NCBI GenBank assembly: GCA_037039925.1
Contig: JAXRKP010000324.1
Span: forward strand, 1 to 64,000
Origin: Doris montereyensis
Taxonomy: Eukaryota; Mollusca; Gastropoda; Nudibranchia; Dorididae
Direction: 5' to 3'
Length of the DNA stretch: 64,000 nt
Below the pieces are notes generated by a model that saw only the letters and a list, made by a program, of their open reading frames with translations, had not been told where the DNA came from and did no database searches. Both the position numbers and the translations under genes were made by a program. Position 1 is the first letter of the stretch. Each line of letters begins with the position of its first letter. This document shows, piece after piece, positions 1 to 13,984 of the stretch.

Positions 1-3000
1 GTAGTGATGGTATCCCAGTAAGAAGTCGTACGGTAGTGGTAGTGATGGTATCAGTAAAGTTGTACGGTAGTGGTAGTGATGGTATTCCAAGTCGTACGTA
101 ATGTAGTGATAGTGATGGTATCAGTAGAAGTCGTACGGTAGTGGTAGTGATGGTATTCCAGTAAGAAGTTGTACGGTAGTGGTAGTGATGGTATTCAGTA
201 GAAGTCGTACGGTAGTGGTAGTGATGGTATCCCAGTTAGAAGTCGTACGGTAGTGGTAGTGATGGTATTCCAGTAAGAAGTCGTACGGTAGTGGTAGTGA
301 TGGTATCCCAGTAAGTCGTACGGTAGTGGTAGTGATAAGGATGGTATCAGTACAAAAGTCGTACGGTAGTGGTAGTGATGGTATTCAGTAAGAAGTCGTA
401 CGGTAGTGGTAGTGATGGTATCAGTAAGAAGTCGTACAGTAGTGGTAGTGATTGTATCCCAGTAAGAAGTCGTACGGATAGTGGAAGTGATAGTGATTGT
501 ATCCCAGTAAGAAGTCGTACGGTAGTGGTAGTGATAGTGATTGTATCAGTAAGAAGTCGTACGGCAGTGGTAGTGATAGTGATTGTATCAGTAAGAAGTC
601 GTACGGTAGTGGGCAGTAGTGGATAGTGATGGTATCCCAGTAAGAAGTCGTACGGTAGTGGTAGTGATAGTGATTGTATCCCAGTAAGAAGTCGTACGTA
701 GTAGTGATAGTGATTGTATTCCAGTAAGAAGTCGTACGGTAGTGGTAGTGATGGTATCCCAGTAAGAAGTCGTACGGTAGTGGTAGTGATGGTATCCCAG
801 TAAGAAGTCGTACGGTAGTGGTAGTGATAGTGATTGTATCCCAGTAAGAAGTCGTACGGTAGTGGTAGTGATAGTGATGGTATCCCAGTAAGAAGTCGTA
901 CGGTAGTGGTAGTGATAGTGATGGTATCCCAGTAAGAAGTCGTACGGTAGTGATAGTGATGGTGATAGTATCGTATGGTAGAAGTGGTATCCCAGTGGAA
1001 GTGTAGTGAAGTATCAGTAAGAAGTAGTAGGTAGTGATAGTGATGGTATCCCAGTAAGAAGTCGTACGTAATCCCAGTAGTGGTAGTGATAGTGATGGTA
1101 TCAGTAAGAAGTCGTATGGTAGTTGTAGTGATAGTGATAGTATCAGTAAGAAGTCGTACGGTAGTGGTAGTGATAGTGATGGTATCCCAGTAAGAAGTCG
1201 TACGGTAGTGGTAGTGATGGATATCCCAGTAAGAAGTCGTACGGTAGTTGTAGTGATAGTGATGGTATCCCAGTAAGAAGTCGTACGGTAGTGGTAGTGA
1301 TAGTGATGGTATCTAGAAGAAGTCGTAGTAAGAAGTCGTACGGTAGTGGTAGTGATAGTGATGGTATCAGTAAGAAGTCGGTAGTTGTAGTGATAGTGAT
1401 GGTATCCCAGTAAGAAGTCGGTAGTGGTAGTGATAGTGATGGTATCCCAGTAAGAAGTCGTACGGTAGTGATAGTGATGGTATCCCAGTAAGAAGTACGG
1501 TAGTGGTAGTGATAGTGATGGTATCCCAGTAAGAAGTCGTACGGTAGTGATAGTGATGGTATCCCAGTAAGAAGTCGTAGGTAGTGATAGTGATGGTATC
1601 CCAGTAAGAAGTCGTACGGTAGTGGTAGTGATAGTGATGGTATCCCAGTAAGAAGTCGTACGGTAGTGATAGTGATAGTGATGGTATCCCAGTAAGAAGT
1701 CGTACGGTAGTGATAGTGATAGTGATGGTATCAGTAAGAAGTCGTACAGTAGTGTAGTGATAGTGATGGTATCCCAGTAAGAAGTCGTACGGTAGTGATA
1801 GTGAGTGATGGTATCCAGTAAGAAGTCGTACGTAGTGGTAGTGATAGTGATGGTATCAGTAAGAAGTCGTACGGTAGTGGTAGTAGTGATGGTATCCCAG
1901 TAAGAAGTCGTACGGTAGTGTAGTGATAGTGATGGTATCCCAGTAAGAAGTACTGTAGTGGTAGTGGTAAGAAGTGACGGTAGTGATGGTATCCCAGTAG
2001 TGATAGTGATGGTATCCCAGTAAGAAGTCGTACGGTAGTGATAGTGATGGTATCCCAGTAAGAAGTCGTACGGTAGTGATAGTGATGGTATCCCAGTAAG
2101 ATAAGTATCAGTAAGAAGTCGTACGGTAGTGATAGTGATGGTATCCCAGTAAGAAGTCGTACGGTAGTGGTAGTGATAGTGATGGTATCCCAGTAAGAAG
2201 TCGTACGGTAGTGATAGTGATGGTATCCCAGTAAGAAGTCGTACGAGTGATAGTGATAGTGATGGTATCCCAGTAAGAAGTCGTACGGTAGTGGTAGTGA
2301 TAGTGATGGTATCCCAGTAAGAAGTCGTACGGTAGTGGTAGTGATAGTGATGGTATCCCAGTAAGAAGTCGTACGGTAGTGGTAGTGATAGTATCCCAGT
2401 AAGAAGTCGTACGGTAGTGATAGTGATGGTATCCCAGTAAGAAGTCGTACGGTAGTGGTAGTGATGGGTAGTACGGTAGTGATAGTGATGGTATCCCAGT
2501 AAGAAGTCGTAGTGATGGTAGTGGTAGTGATAGTGATGGTATCCCAGTAAGAAGTCGTACGGTAGTGGTAGTGATGGTATCCCAGTAAGAAGTCGTACGG
2601 TAGTGATAGTGATGGTATCCCAGTAAGAAGTCGTACGGTAGTGATAGTGATAGTATCAGTAAGAAGTCGTACGGTAGTGGTAGTGATAGTGATGGTATCC
2701 CAGTAAGAAGTCGTACGGTAGTGATAGTGATGGTATCCCAGTAAGAAGTCGTACGGTAGTGATAGTGATGGTATCCCAGTAAGAAGTCGTACGGTAGTAG
2801 TGATAGTGATGGTATCCCAGTAAGAAGTCGTACGGTAGTGGTAGTGATAGTGATGGTATCCCAGTAAGAAGTCGTACGGTAGTGGTAGTGATAGTGATGG
2901 TATCCCAGTAAGAAGTCGTACGGTAGTGATAGTGATGGTATCCCAGTAAGAAGTCGTAAGTAGTCGTAGTGATAGTGATGGTATCCCAGTAAGAAGTCGT

Positions 3001-6000
3001 ACGGTAGTAGTGATAGTGATGGTATCCCAGTAAGAAGTCGTACGGTAGTGGTAGTGATAGTGATGGTATCAGTAAGAAGTCGTACGGTAGTGGTAGTGAT
3101 GGTATCCCAGTAAGAAGTCGGTAGGTAGTGATAGTGATGGTATCCCAGTAAGAAGTCGTACGTAGTGGTAGTGATAGTGATGGTATCCCAGTAAGAAGTC
3201 GTACGGTAGTGGTAGTGATAGTGATGGTATCCCAGTAAGAAGTCGTACGGTAGTGAGTAGTGATGGTATCCCAGTAAGAAGTCGTACGGTAGGTAGTGAT
3301 AGTGATGGTATCCCAGTAAGAAGTCGTACGGTAGTGGTAGTGATAGTGATGGTATCCCAGTAAGAAGTCGTACGGTAGTGATAGTGATGGTATCCCAGTA
3401 AGAAGTCGTACGGTAGTGGTAGTGATAGTGATGGTATCCCAGTAAGAAGTCGTACGGTAGTGATAGTGATAGTGATGGTATCCCAGTAAGAAGTCGTACG
3501 GTAGTGGTAGTGATAGTGATGGTATCCCAGTAAGAAGTCGTACGGTAGTGGTAGTGATGGTATCCCAGTAAGAAGTCGTACGGTAGTGGTAGTGAGTGAT
3601 GGTCCCAGTAAGAAGTCGTACGGTAGTGGATAGTGATAGTGATGGTATCCCAGTAAGAAGTCGTACGGTAGTGATAGTGATGGTATCCCAGTAAGAAGTC
3701 GTACGGTAGTGGTAGTGATAGTGATGGTATCCCAGTAAGAAGTCGTACGGTAGTGGTAGTGATAGTGATGGTATCCCAGTAAGAAGTCGTACGGTAGTTG
3801 TAGTGATAGTGATGGTATCCCAGTAAGAAGTCGTAATGGTAGTGTAGTGATAGTGATGGTATCCCAGTAAGAAGTCGTACGGTAGTAGTGATAGTGATGG
3901 TATCCCAGTAAGAAGTCGTACGGTAGTGGTAGTGATAGTGATGGTATCCCAGTAAGAAGTCGTACGGTAGTGGTAGTGATAGTGATGGTATCCCAGTAAG
4001 AAGTCGTACGGTAGTGGTAGTGATAGTGATGGTATCCCAGTAAGAAGTCGTAGTGTAGTGGTAGTGGTAGTGATGGTATCCCAGTAAGAAGTCGTACGGT
4101 AGTGTAGTGATAGTGATGGTATCCCAGTAAGAAGTCGTACGGTAGTGATAGTGATGGTATCCCAGTAAGAAGTCGTACGGTAGTGATAGTGATGGTATCC
4201 CAGTAAGAAGTCGTACGTGTAGTGATAGTGATGGTATCCCAGTAAGAAGTCGTACGGTAGTAGTGATAGTGATGGTATCCCAGTAAGAAGTCGTACGGTA
4301 GTGATAGTGATGGTATCCCAGAAGAGTCGTAGTGGTAGTGATAGTGATGGTATCCCAGTAAGAAGTCGTACGGTAGGTAGTGATAGTGATGGTATCCCAG
4401 TAAGAAGTCGTACGGTAGTTGTAGTAGTGATGGTATCCCAGTAAGAAGTCGTACGGTAGTGATAGTGATGGTATCAGTAAGAAGTCGTACGGTAGTGATA
4501 GTGATGGTATCCCAGTAAGAAGTCGTACGGTAGTGATAGTGATGGTATCCCAGTAAGAAGTCGTACGGTAGTGATAGTGATGGTATCCCAGTAAGAAGTC
4601 GTAGTGGTAGTGATAGTGATGGTATCCCAGTAAGAAGTCGTACGGTAGTGGTAGTGATAGTGATGGTATCCAGTAAGAAGTCGTACGGTAGGTAGTGATA
4701 GTGATGGTATCCCAGTAAGAAGTCGTACGGTAGTGATAGTGATGGTATCCCAGTAAGAAGTCGTACGGTAGTGATAGTGATGGTATCCCAGTAAGAAGTC
4801 GTACGGTAGTGGTAGTGATAGTGATGGTATCCCAGTAAGAAGTCGTACGGTAGTGATAGTGATGGTATCCCAGTAAGAAGTCGTACGGTAGTAGTGATAG
4901 TGATGGTATCCCAGTAAGAAGTCGTACGGTAGTGATAGTGATAGTATCCCAGTAAGAAGTCGTACGGTAGTGATAGTGATGGTATCCCAGTAAGAAGTCG
5001 TACGGTAGTGATAGTGATGGTATCCCAGTAAGAAGTCGTAGAAGGTACGGTAGTGATAGTGATGGTATCCCAGTAAGAAGTCGTACGGTAGGTAGTGATA
5101 GTGATGGTATCCCAGTAAGAAGTCGTACGGTAGTGATAGTGATGGTATCCCAGTAAGAAGTCGTACGGTAGTGATAGTGATGGTATCCCAGTAAGAAGTC
5201 GTACGGTAGTGATAGTGATGGTATCCCAGTAAGAAGTCGTACGGTAGTGATAGTGATGGTATCCCAGTAAGAAGTCGTACGGTAGTAGTGTGATAGTGAT
5301 GGTATCCCAGTAAGAAGTCGTACGGTAGTAGTGATAGTGATGGTATCCCAGTAAGAAGTCGTACGGTAGTGATAGTGATGGTATCCCAGTAAGAAGTCGT
5401 ACGGTAGTGGTAGTGATAGTGATGGTATCCCAGTAAGAAGTCGTACGGTAGTGATAGTGATGGTATCCCAGTAAGAAGTCGTACGGTAGTGATAGTGATG
5501 GTATCCCAGTAAGAAGTCGTACGGTAGTGGTAGTGATAGTGATGGTATCCCAGTAAGAAGTCGTACGGTAGTGATAGTGATGGTATCCCAGTAGTGAAGT
5601 CGTACGGTAGGTAGTGATAGTGATGGTATCCCAGTAAGTCGTACGGTAGTAGTGATAGTGATGGTATCCCAGTAAGAAGTCGTACGGTAGTGTAGTGATA
5701 GTGATGGTATCCCAGTAAGAAGTCGTACGGTAGTGAGTGATAGTGATGGTATCCCAGTAAGAAGTCGTACGATAGTGATAGGTAGTGATAGTGATGGTAT
5801 CCCAGTAAGAAGTCGTACGGTAGTGATAGTGATGGTATCCCAGTAAGAAGTCGTACGGTAGTGATAGTGATGGTATCCCAGTAAGAAGTCGTACGGTAGT
5901 GGTAGTGATAGTGATGGTATCCCAGTAAGAAGTCGTACGGTAGTGATAGTGATGGTATCCCAGTAAGAAGTCGTACGGTAGTGATAGTGATGGTATCCCA

Positions 6001-9000
6001 GTAAGTCGTACGGTAGTGATAGTGATGGTATCCCAGTAAGAAGTCGTACGGTAGTGGTAGTGATAGTGATGGTATCCCAGTAAGAAGTCGTACGGTAGTT
6101 GTAGTGATAGTGATGGTATCCCAGTAAGAAGTCGTACGGTAGTGGTAGTGATGTGATGGTATCCCAGTAAGAAGTCGTACGGTAGTGGTAGTGATAGTGA
6201 TGGTATCCCAGTAAGAAGTCGTACGGTAGTGGTAGTGATAGTGATGGTATCCCAGTAAGAAGTCGTACGGTAGTTGTAGTGATAGTGATAGTATCCCAGT
6301 AAGAAGTCGTAGTGGTAGTGAGTGAAGTCGTACGGTAGTGATGGTATCCCAGTAAGAAGTCGTACGGTAGTGATAGTGATGGTATCCCAGTAAGAAGTCG
6401 TACGGTAGTGGTAGTGATAGTGATGGTATCCCAGTAAGAAGTCGTACGGTAGTGTAGTGATAGTGATGGTATCCCAGTAAGAAGTCGTACGGTAGTGGTA
6501 GTGATAGTGATGGTATCCCAGTAAGAAGTCGTACGGTAGTGATAGTGATGGTATCCCAGTAAGAAGTCGTACGGTAGTAGTGATAGTGATGGTATCCCAG
6601 TAAGAAGTCGTACGGTAGTGATAGTGATGGTATCCCAGTAAGAAGTCGTACGGTAGTGGTGATAGTGATGGTATCCCAGTATCGTACCAGTGATAGTGAA
6701 GTCGTATCCCAGGTAGTGGTAGTGATGGTATCAGTAAGAAGTCGTATGGTAGGTAGTGATAGTGATGGTATCCCAGTAAGAAGTCGTACGGTAGTGATGA
6801 TACCGTAGTGATGGTATCCCAGTAAGAAGTCGTACGGTAGTGATAGTGATGGTATCCCAGTAAGAAGTCGTACGGTAGTTGGTAGTGATAGTGATGGTAT
6901 CCCAGTAAGAAGTCGTACGGTAGTGTAGTATGATAGTGATGGTATCCCAGTAAGAAGTCGTACGGTAGTGATAGTGATGGTATCCCAGTAAGAAGTCGTA
7001 CGGTAGTGATAGTGATGGTATCCCAGTAAGAAGTCGTACGGTAGTGATAGTGATGGTATCCCAGTAAGAAGTCGTACGGTAGTGTAGTGATGGTATCCCA
7101 GTAAGAAGTCGTACGGTAGTGAGTGATAGTGATGGTATCCCAGTAAGAAGTCGTACGGTAGTGATAGTGATGGTATCCCAGTAAGAAGTCGTACGGTAGT
7201 GATAGTGATGGTATCCCAGTAAGAAGTCGTACGGTAGTGGTAGTGATAGTGATGGTATCCCAGTAAGAAGTCGTACGGTAGTGATAGTGATGGTATCCCA
7301 GTAAGAAGTCGTACGGTAGTGATAGTGATGGTATCCCAGTAAGAAGTCGTACGTAGTGTAGTGATAGTGATGGTATCCCAGTAAGAAGTCGTACGGTAGT
7401 GAGTGATGATATCCCAGTAAGAAGTCGTACGGTAGTGATAGTGATGGTATCCCAGTAAGAAGTCGTACGGTAGTGATAGTGATGGTATCCCAGTAAGAAG
7501 TCGTACGGTAGTGATAGTGATGGTATCCCAGTAAGAAGTCGTACGGTAGTGATAGTGATGGTATCCCAGTAAGAAGTCGTACGGTAGTGATAGTGATGGT
7601 ATCCCAGTAAGAAGTCGTACGGTAGTGGTATTAGTGAGTGATGGTATCCCAGTAAGAAGTCGTACGGTAGTAGTGATAGTGATGGTATCCCAGTAAGAAG
7701 TCGTACGGTAGTGATAGTGATGGTATCCCAGTAAGAAGTCGTACGGTAGTGATAGTGATGGTATCCCAGTAAGAAGTCGTACGGTAGTGATAGTGATGGT
7801 ATCCCAGTAAGAAGTCGTACGTAGTAGTGATAGTGATGGTATCCCAGTAAGAAGTCGTACGGTAGTGATAGTGATGGTATCCCAGTAAGAAGTCGTACGG
7901 TAGTGATAGTGATGGTATCCCAGTAAGAAGTCGTACGGTAGTGATAGTGATGGTATCCCAGTAAGAAGTCGTACGGTAGTGATAGTGATGGTATCCCAGT
8001 AAGAAGTCGTACGGTAGTAGTAGTGATGATATCCCAGTAAGAAGTCGTACCGTAGTGATAGTGATGATATCCCAGTAAGAAGTCGTACGGTAGTGATAGT
8101 GATGATATCCCAGTAAGAAGTCGTACGGTAGTGATAGTGATGATATCCCAGTAAGAAGTCGTACGGTAGTGATAGTGATGGTATCAGTAAGAAGTCGTAC
8201 GGTAGTTGTAGTGATAGTGATGATATCCCAGTAAGAAGTCGTACGGTAGTTGTAGTGATAGTGATGGTATCCCAGTAAGAAGTCGTAGTTGTAGTGATAG
8301 TGATGATATCCCAGTAAGAAGTCGTACCGTAGTGATAGTGATGATATCCCAGTAAGAAGTCGTACCGTAGTGATAGTGATGGTATCCCAGTAAGAAGTCG
8401 TACGGTAGTTGTAGTGATAGTGATTGTATCCCAGTAAGAAGTCCCACGGTAAGAAGTGATGGTACAGTAAGAAGTCGTGTAGTGATAGTGATGGTATCCC
8501 AGTAAGAAGTCGTACGGTAGTAGTGATAGTGATGGTATCCCAGTAAGAATAGTGATGGTATCCCAGTAAGAAGTCGTACGGTAGTGATAGTGATGGTATC
8601 CCAGTAAGAAGTCGTACGGTAGTGATAGTGATGGTATCCCAGTAAGAAGTCGTACGGTAGTTGTAGTGATAGTGATGGTATCCCAGTAAGAAGTCGTACG
8701 GTAGGTAGTGATAGTGATGGTATCCCAGTAAGAAGTCGTACGGTAGTGATAGTGATAGTGATGGTATCCCAGTAAGAAGTCGTACGGTAGTGGTAGTTGT
8801 AGATAGTGATGGTATCCCAGTAAGAAGTCGTACGGTAGTAGTGATAGTGATGGTATCCCAGTAAGAAGTCGTACGGTAGTTGATAGTGATAGTGATGGTA
8901 TCCCAGTAAGAAGTCGTACGGTAGTGATAGTGATAGTGATGGTATCCCAGTAAGAAGTCGTACGGTAGTAGTGATAGTGATGGTATCCCAGTAAGAAGTC

Positions 9001-12000
9001 GTACGGTAGTGATAGTGATGGTATCCCAGTAAGAAGTCGTACGGTAGTGATAGTGATGGTATCCCAGTAAGAAGTCGTACGGTAGTGATAGTGATAGTGA
9101 TGGTATCCCAGTAAGAAGTCGTACGGTAGTGGTAGTGATAGTGATGGTATCCCAGTAAGAAGTCGTACCGTAGTGATAGTGATGGTATCCCAGTAAGAAG
9201 TCGTACGGTAGTGTAGTGATAGTGATGGTATCCCAGTAAGAAGTCGTACGGTAGTGATAGTGATGGTATCCCAGTAAGAAGTCGTACGGTAGTGATAGTG
9301 ATGGTATCCCAGTAAGAAGTCGTACGGTAGTGATAGTGATGGTATCCCAGTAAGAAGTCGTACGGTAGTGATAGTGATGGTATCCCAGTAAGAAGTCGTA
9401 CCGTAGTGATAGTGATGGTATCCCAGTAAGAAGTCGTACGGTAGTAGTGATAGTGATGTATCCCAGTAGAAGTCGTACGGTAGTGATGGTATCCCAGTAA
9501 GAAGTCGTACGGTAGTGATAGTGATGGTATCCCAGTAAGAAGTCGTACGGTAGTGATAGTGATGGTATCCCAGTAAGAAGTCGTACGGTAGTGGTAGTGA
9601 TAGTGATGGTATCCCAGTAAGAAGTCGTACGGTAGTGATAGTGATGGTATCCCAGTAAGAAGTCGTACGGTAGTGGTAGTGATAGTGATGTATCCCAGTA
9701 AGAAGTCGTACGGTAGTGATAGTGATGGTATCCCAGTAAGAAGTCGTACGGTAGTGATAGTGATGGTATCCCAGTAAGAAGTCGTACGGTAGTGATAGTG
9801 ATGGTATCCCAGTAAGAAGTCGTACGGTAGTGATAGTGAGTGATGGTATCCCAGTAAGAAGTCGTACGGTAGTAGTAGTGATAGTGATGGTATATCAGTA
9901 AGAAGTCGTACGGTAGTGATAGTGATGGTATCCCAGTAAGAAGTCGTACGTGTAGTGATAGTGATGGTATCCCAGTAAGAAGTCGTACGGTAGTGATAGT
10001 GATGGTATCCCAGTAAGAAGTCGTACGGTAGTGTAGTGATAGTGATGGTATCCCAGTAAGAAGTCGTACGGTAGTGATAGTGATGGTATCCCAGTAAGAA
10101 GTCGTACGGTAGTGATAGTGATGGTATCCCAGTAAGAAGTCGTACGGTAGTGATAGTGATGGTATCCCAGTAAGAAGTCGTACGGTAGGTAGTGATAGTG
10201 ATGGTATCCCAGTAAGAAGTCGTACGGTAGTGATAGTGATGATGTATCCCAGTAGTCGTACGGTAGTGATAGTGATGGTATCCCAGTAAGAAGTCGTACG
10301 GTAGTTGTAGTGATAGTGATGGTATCCCAGTAAGAAGTCGTACGGTAGTGATAGTGATAGTGATAGTATCCCAGTAAGAAGTCGTACCGTAGTGATAGTG
10401 ATGGTATCCCAGTAAGAAGTCGTACGGTAGTGGTAGTGATAGTGATGGTATCCCAGTAAGAAGTCGTACGGTAGTGATAGTGATGGTATCAGTAAGTCGT
10501 AGTGAGTGATAGTGATGGTATCCCAGTAAGAAGTCGTACGGTAGTGTAGTGATAGTGATGGTATCCCAGTAAGAAGTCGTACGGTAGTGATAGTGATGGT
10601 ATCCCAGTAAGAAGTCGTACGGTAGTGATAGTGATGGTATCCCAGTAAGAAGTCGTACGGTAGTGATAGTGATGGTATCCCAGTAAGAAGTCGTACGGTA
10701 GGTAGTGATAGTGATGGTATCCCAGTAAGAAGTCGTACGGTAGTGATAGTGATAGTGATGGTATCCCAGTAAGAAGTCGTACGGTAGTGATAGTGATGGT
10801 ATCCCAGTAAGAAGTCGTACGGTAGTGATAGTGATGGTATCCCAGTAAGAAGTCGTACGGTAGTGATAGTGATGGTATCCCAGTAAGAAGTCGTACGGTA
10901 GTGATAGTGATAGTGATGGTATCAGTAAGAAGTCGTACGGTAGTGATAGTGATGGTATCCCAGTAAGAAGTCGTAGTTGTAGTGATAGTGATGGTATCCC
11001 AGTAAGAAGTCGTACGGTAGTGGTAGTGATAGTGATGGTATCCCAGTAAGAAGTCGTACGGTAGTGATAGTGATAGTGATGGTATCAGTAAGAAGTCGTA
11101 CGGTAGTGATAGTGATGGTATCCCAGTAAGAAGTCGTACGGTAGTGATAGTGATAGTGATGGTATCCCAGTAAGAAGTCGTACGGTAGTGATAGTGATGG
11201 TATCCCAGTAAGAAGTCGTACGGTAGTGATAGTGATGGTATCCCAGTAAGAAGTCGTACGGTAGTGATAGTGATAGTATCCCAGTAAGAAGTCGTACGGT
11301 AGTGATAGTGATGGTATCCCAGTAAGAAGTCGTACGGTAGTGGTAGTGATAGTGATGTATCCCAGTAAGAAGTCGTACGGTAGTGATAGTGATAGTGATG
11401 GTATCCCAGTAAGAAGTCGTACCGTAGTGATAGTGATGATATCCCAGTATCCCAGTAAGACGTCGTACGGTAGTGGTAGTGATAGTGATGGTATCCCAGT
11501 AAGAAGTCGTACGGTAGTGATATAGTGATGGTATCCCAGTAAGAAGTCGTACGGTAATGATAGTGATTGTATCCCAGTAAGAAGTCGTACGGTAGTGATA
11601 GTGATGGTATCCCAGTAAGAAGTCGTACGGTAGTTGTAGTGATAGTGATGGTATCCCAGTAAGAAGTCGTACGGTAGTGATAGTGATGGTATCCCAGTAA
11701 GAAGTCGTACGGTAGTGATAGTGATGGTATATCCCAGTAAGAAGTCGTACGGTAGTTGTAGTGATAGTGATCCCAGTATCCCAGTAAGAAGTCGTACCGG
11801 TAGTGATAGTGATAGTGATGGTATCCCAGTAAGAAGTCGTACGGTAGTGATAGTGATGGTATCCCAGTAAGAAGTCGTACGGTAGTGAGTGATAGTGATG
11901 GTATCCCAGTAAGAAGTCGTACGGTAGTGATAGTGATGGTATCCCAGTAAGAAGTCGTACGGTAGTGATAGTGATGGTATCCCAGTAAGAAGTCGTACGG

Positions 12001-13880
12001 TAGTGATAGTGATGGTATCCAGTAAGAAGTCGTACGGTAGTGATAGTGATGGTATCCCAGTAAGAAGTCGTACGGTAGTGATAGTGATGGTATTCCAGTA
12101 AGAAGTCGTACGGTAGTGGTAGTGATAGTGATGGTATCCCAGTAAGAAGTCGTACGGTAGTGGTAGTGATGGTATCCCAGTAAGAAGTCGTACGGTAGTG
12201 ATAGTGATAGTGATGGTATCCCAGTAAGAAGTCCTATGGTAGTGGTAGTGATGGTATCCCAGTAAGAAGTCGTACGGTAGTGTGATAGTGATAGTGATAG
12301 TAATCCAGTAAGAAGTCGTACGGTAGGTAGTGATATCCCAGATAGTGATGGTGGTATCCCAGTAAGAAGTCGTACGGTAGTGATAGTGAGTGAGTATCCC
12401 AGTAAGAAGTGACGGTAGTGATGGTGAATCCAGTAAGAAGTCGGTAGTGATAGTGATAGTGATGGTAATCCAGTAAAGTCGTACAGTAGTTGTAGTGATA
12501 GTGATGGTAATCAGTAAGAAGTTGTACGGTAGTGATAGTGATGGTAATCAGTAAGAAGTCGTACGGTAGTGATCGTGGTAATGGTAATCCAGTAAGAAGT
12601 CGTACGGTAGTGATAGTGATAGTGATGGCAATCCAGTAAGAAGTCGTACGGTAGTGGTAGTGATAGTGATCCCAGTGAAGAGATGGTAATCGTAGTGATA
12701 GTGAAGTCGTAAGTCGTAGCGATAGTGATAGTGATAGTGATGGTAATCCAGTAAGAAGTCGTACTGTAGCGATAGTGATAGTGATAGTGATAGTGATCCA
12801 GTAAGAAGTCGTACTGTAGCGATAGTGATAGTGATAGTGATGGTAATCCAGTAAGAAGTCGTACTGTAGCGATAGTGATAGTGATAGTGATGGTAATCCA
12901 GTAAGAAGTCGTACGGTATTTGATAGTGATAGTGATAGTGATAGTAATCCAGTAAGAAGTCGTACTGTAGTCGTATAGTGATAGTGATAGGATAATCCAG
13001 TAATCTAGTACGGTAGTGATAGTGATAGTAGTATAGTGATGGTAATCCAGTAAGAAGTCGTACGGTAGTGATAGTGATAGTGATAGTGATAGTAATCCAG
13101 TAAAAAGTCGTACGGTAGTGATAGTGATGGTGATAGTGATAGTAATCGAGTAGTGAAGTGTATGGTAGCGATAGTGATAGTGATAGTGATGGTAATCCAG
13201 TAGTGAAGTTGTACAGTAGTGATAGTGATAGTGATAGTGATGGTAATCCAATAAGAAGTCGTACGGTAGTGATAGTGATAGTGATGGTAATCCAGTAAGA
13301 GATCGTACGGTAGTGATAGTGATGGTATTCCCGGTAAGAAGTCGTACGGTAGTGATAGTGATGGTATCCCAGTAAGAAGTCGTACGGTAGTGATAGTGAT
13401 GGTAATCCATTAAGAAGTTGTACGGTAGTGGTAGTGATAGTGATGGTATCCCAGTAAGAAGTCGTACCGTAGTGGTAGTGATAGTGATGGTATCCCAGTA
13501 AGAAGTCGTACGGTAGTGGTAGTGATAGTGATTGTATCCCAGTAAGACGTCGTACGGTAGTGATAGTGATTGTATCCCAGTAAGAAGTCGTATGGTAGTG
13601 ATAGTGATTGTATCCCAGTAAGAAGTCGTACGGTAGTGATAGTGATGGTATTCCAGTAAGAAGTCGTACGGTAGTGATAGTGATGGTATTCCAGTAAGAA
13701 GTCGTACGGTAGTGGTAGTGATGGTAACCCAGTAAGAACTTGTATGGTAGTGGTAGTGATGGTAACCCAATAAGAACTCGTATGGTAGTGGTAGTGATGA
13801 TAACCTAGTAAGAACTTGTATGATAGTGGTAGTGATGGTAACCCAATAAGAACTCGTACGGTAGTGGTAGTGATGGTTGA
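1..13880. repeat. Sat1: ~38-bp satellite array, about 13.9 kb, open at the left edge
   Basis: Several hundred head-to-tail copies of a unit whose clean form is 38 bp (for example 7469-7506). The constant part contains cccagtaagaagtcgtac. The variable part is a run of 6-bp words (gtagtg, gtgata) present in different numbers, so units of about 32, 38, 44 and 50 bp are mixed. The left end favours the gtagtggtag form, the centre is the most uniform, and 12400-13300 is a divergent block with ggtaatccagt and more gtgata words. The last copies (13700-13880) decay to aacccaataagaactcg. The array is already running at base 1. Open frames in it, including a 419-codon minus-strand frame at 12511-13770 rich in Tyr, His and Thr, come from units lacking stops and are not called as genes. 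Confidence 0.97.
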
Positions 13881-13984
13881 AGGAGTGTAGTAGTAGTTTT
13901 AGAAAAATGATATTTGAGTCCTACATGTAGTTTACGAGATCACAAATCGCCAAAATTACAAAAACCGTGTCCATAATAAACTTA
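13881..13984. other. Short unique spacer between Sat1 and Sat2
   Basis: About 100 bp of AT-rich, non-repetitive sequence separates the two satellite arrays. No coding or RNA feature is visible. It would be useful for anchoring reads across the two arrays. Confidence 0.8.

Noticed and set aside
12511..13770. 419-codon minus-strand open frame in Sat1
   Set aside because: It follows the satellite exactly, with Tyr/His/Thr-Ser cycles. No domain, start context or codon bias unlike the array.
1..13880. CRISPR-like direct repeats
   Set aside because: Units are contiguous with no unique spacers, length varies in 6-bp steps, and the context is eukaryotic. It is a satellite.
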